A stretch of DNA of 64,000 nt from Pseudovibrio japonicus (lineage in GTDB: Bacteria; Pseudomonadota; Alphaproteobacteria; Rhizobiales; Stappiaceae). Location of the stretch: contig NZ_BMXE01000004.1 of the NCBI RefSeq assembly GCF_014651595.1, forward strand, positions 186,001 to 250,000. The letters run 5' to 3'. The notes under the pieces are model-generated. The model did no database searches. It was not told the DNA's origin and was given only the letters and a program-made list of their open reading frames with translations. How positions within the stretch are numbered: the first letter of the stretch is position 1; each line of letters begins with the position of its first letter. Below are positions 54,745-64,000 of this stretch, in pieces. Made by a program: the position numbers and the translations under genes.

Positions 54745-56982
54745 TTAAGTTTCATCATCAGCGGGGGAAGGAACATCAAAACTGCGCAACGTCAGCCGAA
54801 CCATGGCACCATGGCCTCCCTCGGCAACAGATGGCGCATCCAACAGTTCAATTCCACCCCCATGATCTTCCATTATCTTCCGCACGATCGCGAGCCCAAG
54901 GCCTGTGCCTTTCTCGCGGGTCGTCATATACGGCTCAAGCAGTCGTGCGCGCTGCTCGCTCGGCAGGCCAATGCCGTTGTCGATCACATCGATCGTATAA
55001 ACCGACCCATCCACAGTAAGCCTGACCAGAACACGGCCCTGTTCCGGCGCTTCTTCCCGTGCCAGATAAGCCTCAACAGCCTCCGACGCGTTCTTGATTA
55101 CATTGCCAACAGCTTGGCCGACCAGACGACTGTCAAACGTCGCCCGCACTGCATCTTCAGGCAGTTCGGTCTCAAAATGAACCTGCGAATTAGCCACCGA
55201 GACCATGAACGCAGCTTCCCGGATCACAGACCGCAGATCAGCAACTTCCATCTTCGGTTTTGGCATCCGCGCAAATGAGGAGAACTCATCCACCATGCGC
55301 CCGATGTCTCCCACCTGACGAATAATCGTATCAACGCACTGATCGAATACCTTGCGGTCGTCATCTTCAATGCGCTTGCCATACCGGCGCCGGATACGTT
55401 CTGCTGAAAGCTGGATCGGTGTCAGCGGATTCTTGATCTCATGCGCAATGCGCCGCGCCACATCCGCCCAGGCAGAGTTACGCTGTGCCGCTACAAGATC
55501 CGTAATATCGTCCAGCGTCACCACAAAACCGTGCTCAGAACGTGTCGCCTCTTCCGTCGTCACACGCACATTGAGCGTGCGCTCACGCCCTTTGCGCATA
55601 AGGGAAACCTGCGCCACCTGTGAGCCGCCACTACGCTCTTCAAGTGCTTTGGAAACAACAGCCTCCACCTCTGGAACAGCCTCGTAGATCGGCTTTTCCA
55701 ACAGCTTCTCTTCACCCTGACTAAGCAGATGCTTGGCAGACCGGTTGACCATGGTCACATGGCCCTCATCATCAATGCCGATGACGCCGGAAGAAACGCC
55801 CGCCAGCACAGCTTCACTAAAGCGGCGACGCCGGTCAATCTGGTCATTCGCTGCCAGCAACGCATCACGCTGACCGCGCAACTGGCCGGTCATATTGTTA
55901 AAGGTGCGCCCAAGATTCTCAAGGTCGCCGCTCGCCTTCGCTGCCTCAACCTCAACATAGTAGTTGCCTTTGGAAACCTGATCCGCCGCACCAATCAGAT
56001 TTCGGATCGGCAGCACCAGCTGGTTTGCAAACCCGAAGCCAACCCAGATGGAGGAGAGCAGCAAGACAAGCGCAACGCCCACATAAACCAGCGCGAATGC
56101 CAGCTGAACCCCGAACCGGCGTTCTTCCAGCTCTGCATATTCATCCACGCCAGCTTCCGCCAGTCGTTGGTATTCAACCACTCGTGGGTCCAGAGCACGC
56201 GTCACATAAAGGTAAAGGTCGTCAAAGGCGGAAAGCTTCATGACCCCGCCCACTAGGTTGGAAACCCCTGGCGCAATCAGAACCGGAGCCCCGTCAGCCG
56301 CCTGGTTCATCGCCACAGGCGGCGGCAACAAGGGCTCCACCTGCGGATCCCGCAGCACCCGCATTACAACAGTCCCGTCCTCTTTCAGAACATAGGCCCC
56401 CAGCAATCCGCGTACCCATGTCTGGGTTTCAAAGAAGCGGTCGAACCGGGATGGATCGTCATAGTAGGAGTTCCGGTTCTGATCCACATCACTGATCATA
56501 CCAATCAAGGTAGAGCGCAGTGAGTTCCCATGCTCCTGAACATAGGCCGCCGCAACCGACTGCGCATTGGTAATGATGCTGCGCGTGCGCGTCTCAAACC
56601 AGCGGTCCAGCCCCTGATCCAGCGTAATTGTCGCCACCACGGCAACAATGAACGCTGGCAAAGCCGCCACCAGCGAGAACATGGTCACAATACGCACATG
56701 AAGCCGGGCAGCCGCACGCCCACGGCGGCGCGCCTGTAACAACTTCACCAGCTCATAGATGATCAGCCCGATGAGCAAAAACACAAGTGCGCCGTTAAAA
56801 GCCAGCGCGAGATAAACGACCCTTTCAGATGGAACGATGGGCGTAACGCCCATCAGCACAAGAAAGGAAACCCCGATAGAACACAGGGCCAGCAAAACCA
56901 CAGAAAGGCCGAACATGCGGGACTTGCGACCCTTCCCATCAAGTTCTCGGGTATGTTCTTCTGCTTTTGATCTGACAATCAT
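54745..56982 (-). CDS. ntrY: Sensor histidine kinase NtrY
   Basis: A 745-residue membrane kinase partner of NtrX. Four N-terminal hydrophobic segments are followed by a periplasmic domain, a HAMP region (about 330–385), a PAS domain and the phospho-His in [19 protein letters not shown]; the ATPase shows N, G1 and G2 boxes (NVIKNASEAVEA, DNGIGLP, GTGLGLAIV). NtrX follows after 18 bp. There is no autonomous promoter evidence beyond the 237-bp gap to ntrC. Confidence 0.95.
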   Translation of the reverse strand: MIVRSKAEEHTRELDGKGRKSRMFGLSVVLLALCSIGVSFLVLMGVTPIVPSERVVYLALAFNGALVFLLIGLIIYELVKLLQARRRGRAAARLHVRIVTMFSLVAALPAFIVAVVATITLDQGLDRWFETRTRSIITNAQSVAAAYVQEHGNSLRSTLIGMISDVDQNRNSYYDDPSRFDRFFETQTWVRGLLGAYVLKEDGTVVMRVLRDPQVEPLLPPPVAMNQAADGAPVLIAPGVSNLVGGVMKLSAFDDLYLYVTRALDPRVVEYQRLAEAGVDEYAELEERRFGVQLAFALVYVGVALVLLLSSIWVGFGFANQLVLPIRNLIGAADQVSKGNYYVEVEAAKASGDLENLGRTFNNMTGQLRGQRDALLAANDQIDRRRRFSEAVLAGVSSGVIGIDDEGHVTMVNRSAKHLLSQGEEKLLEKPIYEAVPEVEAVVSKALEERSGGSQVAQVSLMRKGRERTLNVRVTTEEATRSEHGFVVTLDDITDLVAAQRNSAWADVARRIAHEIKNPLTPIQLSAERIRRRYGKRIEDDDRKVFDQCVDTIIRQVGDIGRMVDEFSSFARMPKPKMEVADLRSVIREAAFMVSVANSQVHFETELPEDAVRATFDSRLVGQAVGNVIKNASEAVEAYLAREEAPEQGRVLVRLTVDGSVYTIDVIDNGIGLPSEQRARLLEPYMTTREKGTGLGLAIVRKIMEDHGGGIELLDAPSVAEGGHGAMVRLTLRSFDVPSPADDET

Positions 56983-57171
56983 GAAACGAGAACCTGCGCA
57001 GCTGCTCTAACTTTATTAATTTTGAAAGAGACTATTAGCACGAATTGTTGCCAAAATGCGACAATGGGTTTTATTAGTCACACTCCGGATGGGGAAAACC
57101 TTCGGTCAAACACACCCAAATAAGCCGTCTGCGCGCAACAATTAAGGCAAAACGCCACACCAAAACCAAAA

Positions 57172-57191
57172 TGGCGCCCGGAAAAGCGCCA
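57172..57191 (-). terminator. Terminator between ntrC and ntrY
   Basis: TGGCGC / GCGCCA stem with an 8-base loop. On the minus strand it is followed by TTTTGGTTTTGG. It separates dusB–ntrBC from ntrYX. Confidence 0.65.
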
Positions 57192-57219
57192 CTTTGAGAA
57201 ATCAACCGACAAAAATCGA

Positions 57220-58659
57220 TTATCTTGAACTGCGGATCACCTGCACATCCAGATCCCGTATCTTCTTGCGCAGTGTGTTGCGGTTCACACCCAGAAGCTC
57301 CGCCGCCTTGATCTGGTTGCCGCGCGTTGCAGCAAGCACCGCACTGATCAGCGGATACTCCACCTCCCGCAAAACCCGGTGGTAAAGGCCAGGAGGCGGC
57401 AACTCCTCACCAAAGCCGCTGAAATAATCCCCCAGATACCGCTCCACAGAGCCACCCAGATCCTGAGAAGACGGCACCTCCGCTTCACTCGCCCCGTTGG
57501 ACGGCTGCGACAGCTCCAGATCAATCAGGCTCGCCGAGATATCATCCTGCGGATAAAGCGCAGCCAAACGGCGCACAAGGTTTTCCAGCTCTCGCACATT
57601 GCCCGGCCAGCGATAACGGCGCAGCTTATCAAGCGCAGCCACTTCAATCTGCTTGGCAGGCAAACCTTCACTCTCAGCCATGGAGAAGAAGTGCCGCACC
57701 AGATCAGGAATATCCTCGGTCCGCTCCCGCAAAGGCGGAAGCCGGATCGGAACAACATTGAGCCGGAAATACAAATCCTCACGGAACAGCCCCTGATTAA
57801 TCAGCTGACGCAAATCCTTGTTGGTCGCCGCAATAATCCGCACATCCGTCTGGATAGGCGTGCGCCCGCCAACGGAGGTATATTCCCCCTGCTGCAGAAC
57901 GCGCAGCAACCGGGTCTGTGCCTCCATCGGCATATCGCCAATCTCATCCAGCAAGAGCGTTCCGCCATCAGCCTGCTCGAACCGGCCCGAGGAACGCGCC
58001 TGTGCACCTGTAAATGAGCCCTTCTCATGACCAAACAACTCAGATTCAATCAGATCTTTCGGGATCGCCGCCATATTAACCGCAACAAACGGACCATTCC
58101 GGCGTTTCCCATAATCATGCAGTGCCCGCGCGACCACCTCTTTACCGGTGCCGCTCTCACCATTGATCATCACGGTCAGGTCGGTCTGCATTAAGCGCGC
58201 CAGCACGCGGTAGATTTCCTGCATGGCAGGCGAACGGCCAACCAGCGGAATGTTGTCATTCCCCTCACCGCCCATATCAAAGTGACGCCCCTTAGGCTCC
58301 GCCAGTGCGCGTCCTACAATTCCGGTCAGCTCTTTCAAATCGAAGGGCTTGGGAAGATACTCATAGGCACCATGCTCGGAGGCCTTAATGGCAGTCATGA
58401 AGGTGTTCTGCGCACTCATGATGATCACTGGCAGCTCAGGACGCAGCTTGCGGATGCGCGGCAGCACATCAAACGCGTTCTCATCCGGCATCACCACATC
58501 GGAAATCACCAGATCCCCTTCACCCGAACTCACCCAGCGCCACAACGTCGTCGCGTTGGATGTCAGTCGGACGGTATAGCCCGCACGAGACAGAGCCTGA
58601 TTGAGAACGGTACGGATCGCAGAATCGTCGTCAGCAACTAAAATGGTTCCACTCGGCAT
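57220..58659 (-). CDS. ntrC: Nitrogen regulation protein NR(I) NtrC
   Basis: A 479-residue sigma-54 activator of nitrogen assimilation genes. The receiver has phospho-Asp54 ([11 protein letters not shown]). The AAA+ domain has [18 protein letters not shown] and an intact GSFTGA loop ([17 protein letters not shown]), unlike NtrX. The C-terminal Fis HTH is [20 protein letters not shown]. The ATG at 58659 has GAGG upstream and follows the ntrB stop by 4 bp, so the two are coupled. Confidence 0.96.
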   Translation of the reverse strand: MPSGTILVADDDSAIRTVLNQALSRAGYTVRLTSNATTLWRWVSSGEGDLVISDVVMPDENAFDVLPRIRKLRPELPVIIMSAQNTFMTAIKASEHGAYEYLPKPFDLKELTGIVGRALAEPKGRHFDMGGEGNDNIPLVGRSPAMQEIYRVLARLMQTDLTVMINGESGTGKEVVARALHDYGKRRNGPFVAVNMAAIPKDLIESELFGHEKGSFTGAQARSSGRFEQADGGTLLLDEIGDMPMEAQTRLLRVLQQGEYTSVGGRTPIQTDVRIIAATNKDLRQLINQGLFREDLYFRLNVVPIRLPPLRERTEDIPDLVRHFFSMAESEGLPAKQIEVAALDKLRRYRWPGNVRELENLVRRLAALYPQDDISASLIDLELSQPSNGASEAEVPSSQDLGGSVERYLGDYFSGFGEELPPPGLYHRVLREVEYPLISAVLAATRGNQIKAAELLGVNRNTLRKKIRDLDVQVIRSSR

Positions 58660-58663
58660 ACTC

Positions 58664-59812
58664 TTAGTCCTCAATTCCATTAGTCACGTCTGGCCCGGTA
58701 AAGGCAGGCATCAAAATGCGGAAGGTCGTCCCCCGACTACCACTCTCACATTCCACCACGCCGCCATGATCCCCCACGATCTTGGCAACCAATGCCAGCC
58801 CAAGGCCGGAGCCATTCGTCTTTGTTGTAATAAACGGATCAAACAGATGCGGCCGCAGATCTTCCGGCACCCCGCTGCCGTTGTCGCGCACGCAAAACTC
58901 CAGCGGCAAGCTCACACGCTCCTGCACGCCCGGCACAGACAATCGCACGCCCGGGCGGAAGGCCGTTGAGATTACAATCTCAGGCTCATGCACGCCATTC
59001 AGCGCTTCACTCGCGTTCTTGATCAGATTGATGAACACCTGCACCAGCTGGTCCCGGTTGGCATAAACCGGCGGTAGGGACGGATCATAATCCTCTACAA
59101 TCCGCACTTTGGAAGCAAAACCGTTTTCCGCAACACGTTTCACATGGTCCAGCACCACGTGAATATTCACCGGCTCACGGTCAATCGGACGTTCATCGGA
59201 AAACACTTCCATCCGGTCAACCAGCTTCACGATCCGGTCCGTCTCCTCCATGATCAGGCGTGTCAGTGAACGATCTTCCTCACTGGCAGATTGCTCCAGA
59301 AGCTGAGCGGCCCCGCGAATGCCCGAGAGTGGATTCTTGATCTCATGGGCCAGCATCGCCGCAAGGCCCGTCACCGTGCGCGCTGCCCCCCGGCTGGTCA
59401 GCTGCTTATCCAGCTTTTCGGCCATGGTGCGCTCCTGAAAAAGCAGCACAACATTTCCCGGAGCCTCGCTTAGCGGTGAGGCATGAATATCAACCAGCTT
59501 TTCCTGTCCAATACGCGGCGTACCAATATCCACCTTGTATTCGTTGACCGCCCCGCCGCGTTCACGCACTTGTGCAATCAAGCCCAGCAATGGACTGCCA
59601 AACGGCACAAACCAAGACACCTCCCGGCGCTTCATCACAGAAAGGCTGGCATGGAAGAAGTCTTCCGCCGCGCTGTTTGCGCCAACAATCTTGTCGTCGC
59701 CGCCAACCACCACAACAGGATGCGGCAGGGAATCCAGAACCGCCTGCCCGGTCATGCCCTTAGTCAAGGCATCAGCAGCCTTCGTCAGAGTATCTCCCCC
59801 AGTCTCCCTCAT
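58664..59812 (-). CDS. ntrB: Nitrogen regulation sensor kinase NtrB
   Basis: A 382-residue cytosolic kinase/phosphatase controlled by PII. An N-terminal PAS region (about 25–130) precedes the phospho-His block [20 protein letters not shown] and ATPase boxes [30 protein letters not shown]. The start overlaps the dusB stop as TGATG. NtrC follows. Confidence 0.95.
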   Translation of the reverse strand: MRETGGDTLTKAADALTKGMTGQAVLDSLPHPVVVVGGDDKIVGANSAAEDFFHASLSVMKRREVSWFVPFGSPLLGLIAQVRERGGAVNEYKVDIGTPRIGQEKLVDIHASPLSEAPGNVVLLFQERTMAEKLDKQLTSRGAARTVTGLAAMLAHEIKNPLSGIRGAAQLLEQSASEEDRSLTRLIMEETDRIVKLVDRMEVFSDERPIDREPVNIHVVLDHVKRVAENGFASKVRIVEDYDPSLPPVYANRDQLVQVFINLIKNASEALNGVHEPEIVISTAFRPGVRLSVPGVQERVSLPLEFCVRDNGSGVPEDLRPHLFDPFITTKTNGSGLGLALVAKIVGDHGGVVECESGSRGTTFRILMPAFTGPDVTNGIED

Positions 59813-60807
59813 CAGGCAGCACTCCTCATTGGCACTTGAACAAACCAGTCATAAAGGGTGCCACGCACCTGATCCGCATCCAGGCTGGTCATCAGCCCGC
59901 GCATAAAGCCTTGCGGAGCATCATCCAGCCGGCCTGTAGCCTCCAGATACCAACCCATATGTTTGCGGAAGGCCCGCACCCCAATCTCAAAGCCGTAATG
60001 CTCCAGCATGGCGTCGTAGTGCCCCACAACCAGCTCGGCCAGTTCTTCCCCATGCGGGTCAGCAAGCCGCTCGCGGGTCTCCAGATACCGCGCAATATGT
60101 CCCGGCACCCACGGGCGACCGTAGGCCCCGCGGCCAACCATCACCAGATCAGCTCCGGACTGCGCCAGCATCTCATCCGCATCCTCAAAGGAACAGCAAT
60201 CACCATTTGCCACCAAAGGCACATCCGGAATCACATCACGCACCTGACGGATCGCCCGCCAGTCTGCCGTCCCCTTATAAAACTGAGAGCGGGTACGGCC
60301 ATGCACGGTGATCATCTTCACCCCCGCATCCACCGCCCGCCTGGCAAGTTCCGGCGCATTGATGGAAGTCTCGTCCCAACCAAGACGCATTTTGAGCGTT
60401 ACCGGAACAGCCACCGCATCGAGCGTTGCCTCGACCAGCGTCATGGCGTGGTCCAGGTCTTTCATGAGAGCGGAGCCGGAATAGCCGGAGGTCACTTTTT
60501 TGGCAGGACAACCCATGTTGATGTCAATCACATCCGCACCGGCCTTTTCAGCCATGCGTGCGCCTTCCCCCATCCAGTGCGGGTCTTTGCCCGCCAGCTG
60601 AACGATGTGAGGATCGATGCCCTCACCTTCTGCACGCATCAGCGATTCAGGATGGCCAGTGCACAGCGCCTCGCTGGCAACCATTTCACTCACCACCAGC
60701 CCAACACCGTAACGCAGAGCGATACGGCGGAACGGCAAATCCGAAACACCGGACATTGGCGCAAGAATAACTTTATTTTTGAGAGGGATATTACCGATCG
60801 TCAGCAT
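59812..60807 (-). CDS. dusB: tRNA-dihydrouridine synthase (NifR3/DusB type)
   Basis: A 331-residue FMN enzyme that reduces uridine in the tRNA D-loop. Motifs: [54 protein letters not shown] with the catalytic Cys, [13 protein letters not shown] and [13 protein letters not shown]. The start at 60807 is preferred to the frame that extends to 60897. As nifR3 it heads the ntrBC operon in many alphaproteobacteria. Confidence 0.95.
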   Translation of the reverse strand: MLTIGNIPLKNKVILAPMSGVSDLPFRRIALRYGVGLVVSEMVASEALCTGHPESLMRAEGEGIDPHIVQLAGKDPHWMGEGARMAEKAGADVIDINMGCPAKKVTSGYSGSALMKDLDHAMTLVEATLDAVAVPVTLKMRLGWDETSINAPELARRAVDAGVKMITVHGRTRSQFYKGTADWRAIRQVRDVIPDVPLVANGDCCSFEDADEMLAQSGADLVMVGRGAYGRPWVPGHIARYLETRERLADPHGEELAELVVGHYDAMLEHYGFEIGVRAFRKHMGWYLEATGRLDDAPQGFMRGLMTSLDADQVRGTLYDWFVQVPMRSAA

Positions 60808-61037
60808 TACGCATATTTCTTGAAAAGTACGGACTGCACATCTTATGAGCAGCATATTAAGTTGCACATATTCTAACCAATCTAAAAATTTAGGCAAGGG
60901 AATATTAACGAGAAGCTATTGAACTGTTGAGCTTCGCCTCCAAATCGAGCAAAACCGTCACCAACACAGTTTCCACTCAGCAACCCCGCACCATCGTGTG
61001 CCGCAGGGTTGCCAGAACCCAATCAGGTGACCCAGCT

Positions 61038-62252
61038 TTGCAGTCCACTGAAAAAATTGCATGTATCATTGTTGCTGCCGGGCGCGGCTCCCGCATGTCC
61101 ACGCAAAATGACAGCAGCCCCAAGCAATACCGGGACCTTGGCGGAAAGACTGTTCTGCAAAGAACACTGGAGGCAATTCTGGCCTCCGAGCAGGTCAATC
61201 TGGTCCTGCCCGTCATCCATCCCGAAGATGGCGACGCCTACAAGGATGCAGCCAGCGCACTGTCCGACCCGCGCCTGATGGCACCCGTCATGGGCGGCGC
61301 CACTCGTCAGGCCTCTGTCGCTTGCGGCCTGAAAGCGCTGGAAGACGATGTACCCGATTATGTCCTGATCCACGACGCCGCCCGCCCGTTCATCACACCC
61401 GAAGTGATTAAAGACGCCATCACTGCCCTGCAAAACGGTGCACAGGCGGCCCTACCCGCTGTACCGGTGGCCGACACCCTAAAGCGTGCAAATGCCAACC
61501 AGCAGGTGGTGGAAACCGTTGATCGCAGCAACCTGTGGACCGCTCAAACTCCGCAAGGCTTTCCGTACGCTCTCATCTGGCAGGCACATCAATGCGCCAT
61601 CCGGCAGAACATCGACAGCTTCACCGATGATACAGCCCTGATTGAATGGCAAGGCAAGGCCGTCACCATCACCACAGGCGACCCTCAAAACATCAAACTC
61701 ACAACACTCAAAGATATGACAAACGCACAGGAACAGCTCGCCATGAAACACCTCGCAGACCTTGGCGATATTCGCGTTGGAACCGGCTACGACGTTCACG
61801 CATTTGAAGAGGGCGACGCCGTCATCCTCGGCGGCATCACCATCCCGCACACCCAAAAGCTCAAGGGCCACTCCGACGCTGATGTAGGCCTGCATGCCCT
61901 GACCGACGCCATTTTTGGCGCGCTTGCCGATGGCGATATCGGCTCCCACTTCCCCCCTTCCGATATGCAGTGGAAAGGTGCGGCGTCTGACCAGTTTCTG
62001 AAATACGCAATAGAACGGGTTCACAAGCGCGGTGGCATGGTCGCACACTTGGATTTAACGCTGATCTGCGAATCTCCCAAAATTGGTCCCCATCGGGAGG
62101 AAATGCGCAAGCAGATCGCGCAGATCTGTGATCTGCCCATTGGCCGCGTAGCTGTCAAAGCAACCACCTCTGAGAAGCTGGGGTTCACGGGCCGTAAAGA
62201 AGGCATCGCAGCACAGGCATGCGCCACCATTCGGCTTCCGTTCGAAGACTGA
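61038..62252 (+). CDS. ispDF: Bifunctional IspD/IspF of the MEP isoprenoid pathway
   Basis: A fusion of 2-C-methyl-D-erythritol 4-phosphate cytidylyltransferase (IACIIVAAGRGSRM, then residues to about 230) and 2C-methyl-D-erythritol 2,4-cyclodiphosphate synthase (RVGTGYDVHAFEEGD, GHSDADVGLHALTDAIFGAL, KATTSEKLGFTGRKEGI). This fusion is typical of alphaproteobacteria. There is no ATG before the first domain: the best start is TTG at 61038 with AGGTGA upstream (404 residues). The open frame reaches to TTG 60927 if translated longer. Confidence 0.94.
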   Translation: MQSTEKIACIIVAAGRGSRMSTQNDSSPKQYRDLGGKTVLQRTLEAILASEQVNLVLPVIHPEDGDAYKDAASALSDPRLMAPVMGGATRQASVACGLKALEDDVPDYVLIHDAARPFITPEVIKDAITALQNGAQAALPAVPVADTLKRANANQQVVETVDRSNLWTAQTPQGFPYALIWQAHQCAIRQNIDSFTDDTALIEWQGKAVTITTGDPQNIKLTTLKDMTNAQEQLAMKHLADLGDIRVGTGYDVHAFEEGDAVILGGITIPHTQKLKGHSDADVGLHALTDAIFGALADGDIGSHFPPSDMQWKGAASDQFLKYAIERVHKRGGMVAHLDLTLICESPKIGPHREEMRKQIAQICDLPIGRVAVKATTSEKLGFTGRKEGIAAQACATIRLPFED

Positions 62253-62284
62253 ACAAGAGCCAGCAAACTAAGGGAGACAGAACC

Positions 62285-62785
62285 ATGACCGATATCCTGA
62301 GCCTGAAGGAAAGAGCCCGCGTTCTTGTCTCACGCTACGCAGAAAAAGAGGTCAAGATCACGACAGCAGAAAGCTGCACCGGCGGTTTGCTGTCTGGCCT
62401 ACTGACAGAAGTTCCCGGCTCCTCAGCAGTGCTTGACCGTGGTTTTGTCACCTACTCCAACGAAGCCAAGCACGAGATGATTGGCGTACCGGTGGATTTG
62501 CTAATGAGCCACGGTGCCGTCAGCTGTGAAGTCGCCAAGGCCATGGCCAGCGGCGCCCTCTTCTGCTCCAATGCGAACGTGGCTGTCTCCATCACCGGCA
62601 TCGCCGGACCTGACGGCGGCACTAAGGACAAACCAGTCGGACTTGTCCACTTTGGCCTTGCAGCCGACAACAAGGAAGCCCAGCACACCCAATGCCTCTT
62701 CGAGAACACAGGACGCGACGGCATCCGCTTTCAGGCACTGGTACAAGCGTTAGAATTATTAGAAAATTTTATTGAAAACAGTTAA
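62285..62785 (+). CDS. CinA-type nicotinamide-nucleotide amidase (PncC)
   Basis: A 166-residue CinA C-terminal domain with the active-site block TAESCTGGLLSGLLTEVPGS and SITGIAGPDGGTKDKPVGLV. It deamidates NMN to NaMN in pyridine-nucleotide recycling. The AAGGGAG RBS fixes the start. It follows ispDF by 32 bp and is likely in the same transcript. Confidence 0.94.
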   Translation: MTDILSLKERARVLVSRYAEKEVKITTAESCTGGLLSGLLTEVPGSSAVLDRGFVTYSNEAKHEMIGVPVDLLMSHGAVSCEVAKAMASGALFCSNANVAVSITGIAGPDGGTKDKPVGLVHFGLAADNKEAQHTQCLFENTGRDGIRFQALVQALELLENFIENS

Positions 62786-62892
62786 GCGAAATTAACTTTC
62801 ACTCGAAAGGTCTATGGTCAAACCGAGAGTTACTGAGACATTCTATGAAAACATAGCTAAAATCTGTTTCAAATTTAGAACGGAATGTCGGT

Positions 62893-63411
62893 ATGCGCAT
62901 GAGATATTTTGCAAGCTTGTTATTTGGCATTTGCTTGAGCACCTCTGCGTTCGCGTCATCTGACGTATTCCTGATCTCGCGCGGGCTTGATGATGAGTTT
63001 TTGGGCTCACACAAGGTCCAGCAGTTACCGCGCACCGGCTACAAGGAGCTGCGTTTATGCAACCGCTCCTACTGGGTACGCCCCTACTCCGTCGCATGGA
63101 CCAAATGGGAAGAGCAGCTGGGCCACGAAGTACGCCTGGAGGCAAACCAGGGCTATGGCTGGGTCGTGCTGTGCAACAAACCCACCACCAAACTGCGCCT
63201 GACAGACGTTGGCATCTACGCCACTCTTGAAAAAACTATGGAGCAAGGTGATCCGGACAGAGAGTTCACCAACCGCTTTCAGGCCATCCGCCGCACCTTC
63301 ATCATGCGCAACGGCCTGACACCCGAAGAAGCAGAAGCCCTGATCGCGAAGAACTACGAACGAACCAGCTCACGCTTAAGCCAGTTCCTCAACCAACGCG
63401 ACGGCGAGTAA
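62893..63411 (+). CDS. Secreted hypothetical protein
   Basis: A 172-residue protein whose N-terminus MRMRYFASLLFGICLSTSAFA is a signal peptide with a typical AFA cleavage site. The mature domain (about 150 residues) is basic/aromatic with two cysteines (RLCNRSYWV, VVLCNKP) that may pair. No family is recognised. It lies 190 bp ahead of another secreted gene. Confidence 0.75.
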   Translation: MRMRYFASLLFGICLSTSAFASSDVFLISRGLDDEFLGSHKVQQLPRTGYKELRLCNRSYWVRPYSVAWTKWEEQLGHEVRLEANQGYGWVVLCNKPTTKLRLTDVGIYATLEKTMEQGDPDREFTNRFQAIRRTFIMRNGLTPEEAEALIAKNYERTSSRLSQFLNQRDGE

Positions 63412-63599
63412 GCCGTCAAGGTAACGATACAGGTCTAGACGCAGCGGCACTTTCTTGCGAGAGATCGCCTTCGCACGAGACCGCAACTGGGCAACATTAG
63501 CGCTTTGTTCAGGAACAAACGCATCACGCGAACCACTTTCTCACGTCTCAACGCTGTCCGCGTCCTTTTCATGTTCAACAACAAGAAAAAGACAGATCC

Positions 63600-64000
63600 A
63601 TGTTCGCGAATGGAACCTGCAAAAAACTCCTAAGCGCTGCCTCTCTCGCCGCAGCGCTATCAATCGCCGCAACAGCACATGCCAAAAACGGGGTTCTGCT
63701 GACCCTGTCCATGTGCTCAGACAGCAACGGTTTCCGCGATGCCTACTGGGCTCAAAAGAATACCGGCGCAAAACAGTACCCCAATGTCTTCTACATGCGC
63801 GAAGGCGGCAGCATCGTGAAAGTCATTGGAACGGATGACCTTGCCGACATCACCGATCTGATGATCACCGCCCACGGCAACTGCTCGCAAATAAGCACCT
63901 GGACTAACTCTCAGTTTGCCCGCTTGTTAAAGGCAAACCTGCCCGTTTCAAAGGAAATCAAAACTCTGACAACCGTCTCCTGTCATGGTGCAGACACGAT
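63600..64000 (+). CDS. Secreted protein with clan CD-like HG…SCHG motif (3' end outside window)
   Basis: The frame begins at the ATG at 63600 and runs off the window after 133 codons. Residues 1–28 form a signal peptide (… SIAATAHA). The mature part has DLMITAHGNC (His92–Gly93) and LTTVSCHGAD (Cys128–His129–Gly130). A His-Gly pair after a hydrophobic strand and an Ala/Ser-Cys-x-Gly after a second one is the layout of caspase-like clan CD peptidases. The assignment is inference; the rest of the gene is needed. Confidence 0.65.
   Translation, partial: MFANGTCKKLLSAASLAAALSIAATAHAKNGVLLTLSMCSDSNGFRDAYWAQKNTGAKQYPNVFYMREGGSIVKVIGTDDLADITDLMITAHGNCSQISTWTNSQFARLLKANLPVSKEIKTLTTVSCHGADT

Noticed and set aside
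1-64000. CRISPR arrays, tRNAs, rRNAs, complete IS elements
   Set aside because: No regularly spaced repeats, cloverleaf genes, transposase frames or flanking inverted repeats were found on reading the window. A covariance scan was not possible.

Overview
The window is a 64 kb piece of an alphaproteobacterial chromosome. The gene order (sec–surE/pcm–serS–tat–scpAB–nagZ–SPOR–argS–dgt–erpA, and nifR3/dusB–ntrBC–ntrYX–trkA–dat–hfq–hflX–mazG) is the housekeeping order of Hyphomicrobiales-type bacteria. The additional pyruvate formate-lyase pair, BKACE and omega-transaminase genes suggest a marine, facultatively fermentative member such as a Stappiaceae/Pseudovibrio relative. That genus-level guess is inference. 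No tRNA, rRNA, CRISPR, phage or complete insertion sequence was seen.

Layout. 1–2.8 kb: 3' part of uvrA with its terminator. 2.8–3.4 kb: no protein gene, but four consecutive hairpins each show a C-rich CUCCUCCC-type loop, the hallmark of anti-Shine-Dalgarno alphaproteobacterial sRNAs. 3.4–7 kb: a lipoprotein gene, trmFO, and homologues of two mitochondrial complex I assembly factors (NDUFAF6-like, NDUFAF3/Mth938-like) next to secF–secD–yajC. 10–29 kb: DUF815 ATPase, a degenerate LytM (NlpD-type) lipoprotein with pcm and surE, serS, tatCBA, an orphan ABC ATPase, scpBA, nagZ, a very large SPOR protein, argS, dgt, erpA and xthA.

29.7–33.7 kb is an accessory patch built from copies of one module: an aldo/keto reductase (gpr), a carboxymuconolactone-decarboxylase-like protein (CMD) and a MerR regulator. 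One gpr, three CMD genes and one merR are intact. A second merR is broken by a stop codon, a second gpr is reduced to a 3' fragment, and a decayed GNAT remnant lies between CMD copies. The intact merR has a textbook MerR-type promoter with a 19-bp spacer.

33.9–39 kb: a DSD1-type PLP enzyme, then pflB–pflA for anaerobic pyruvate cleavage. An FNR-type palindrome sits at class II distance from a -10 element upstream of pflB. 39–48 kb: two small orphan genes, a BKACE/class III aminotransferase operon, a divergent MATE–TetR pair, aroQ, arfB, an omega-amino-acid transaminase and mazG. 48–61 kb: hflX–hfq, a D-amino-acid transaminase, trkA and the nitrogen regulatory block ntrX–ntrY–ntrC–ntrB–dusB on the minus strand. 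61–64 kb: fused ispDF, cinA/pncC, and two secreted proteins of unknown function. The last runs off the window and has an HG…SCHG arrangement reminiscent of clan CD cysteine peptidases.

The strongest candidates for something not yet described are the anti-SD hairpin array, the decaying gpr–CMD–merR module and the truncated secreted protein at the end. All assignments come from reading the sequence; no database search was run.
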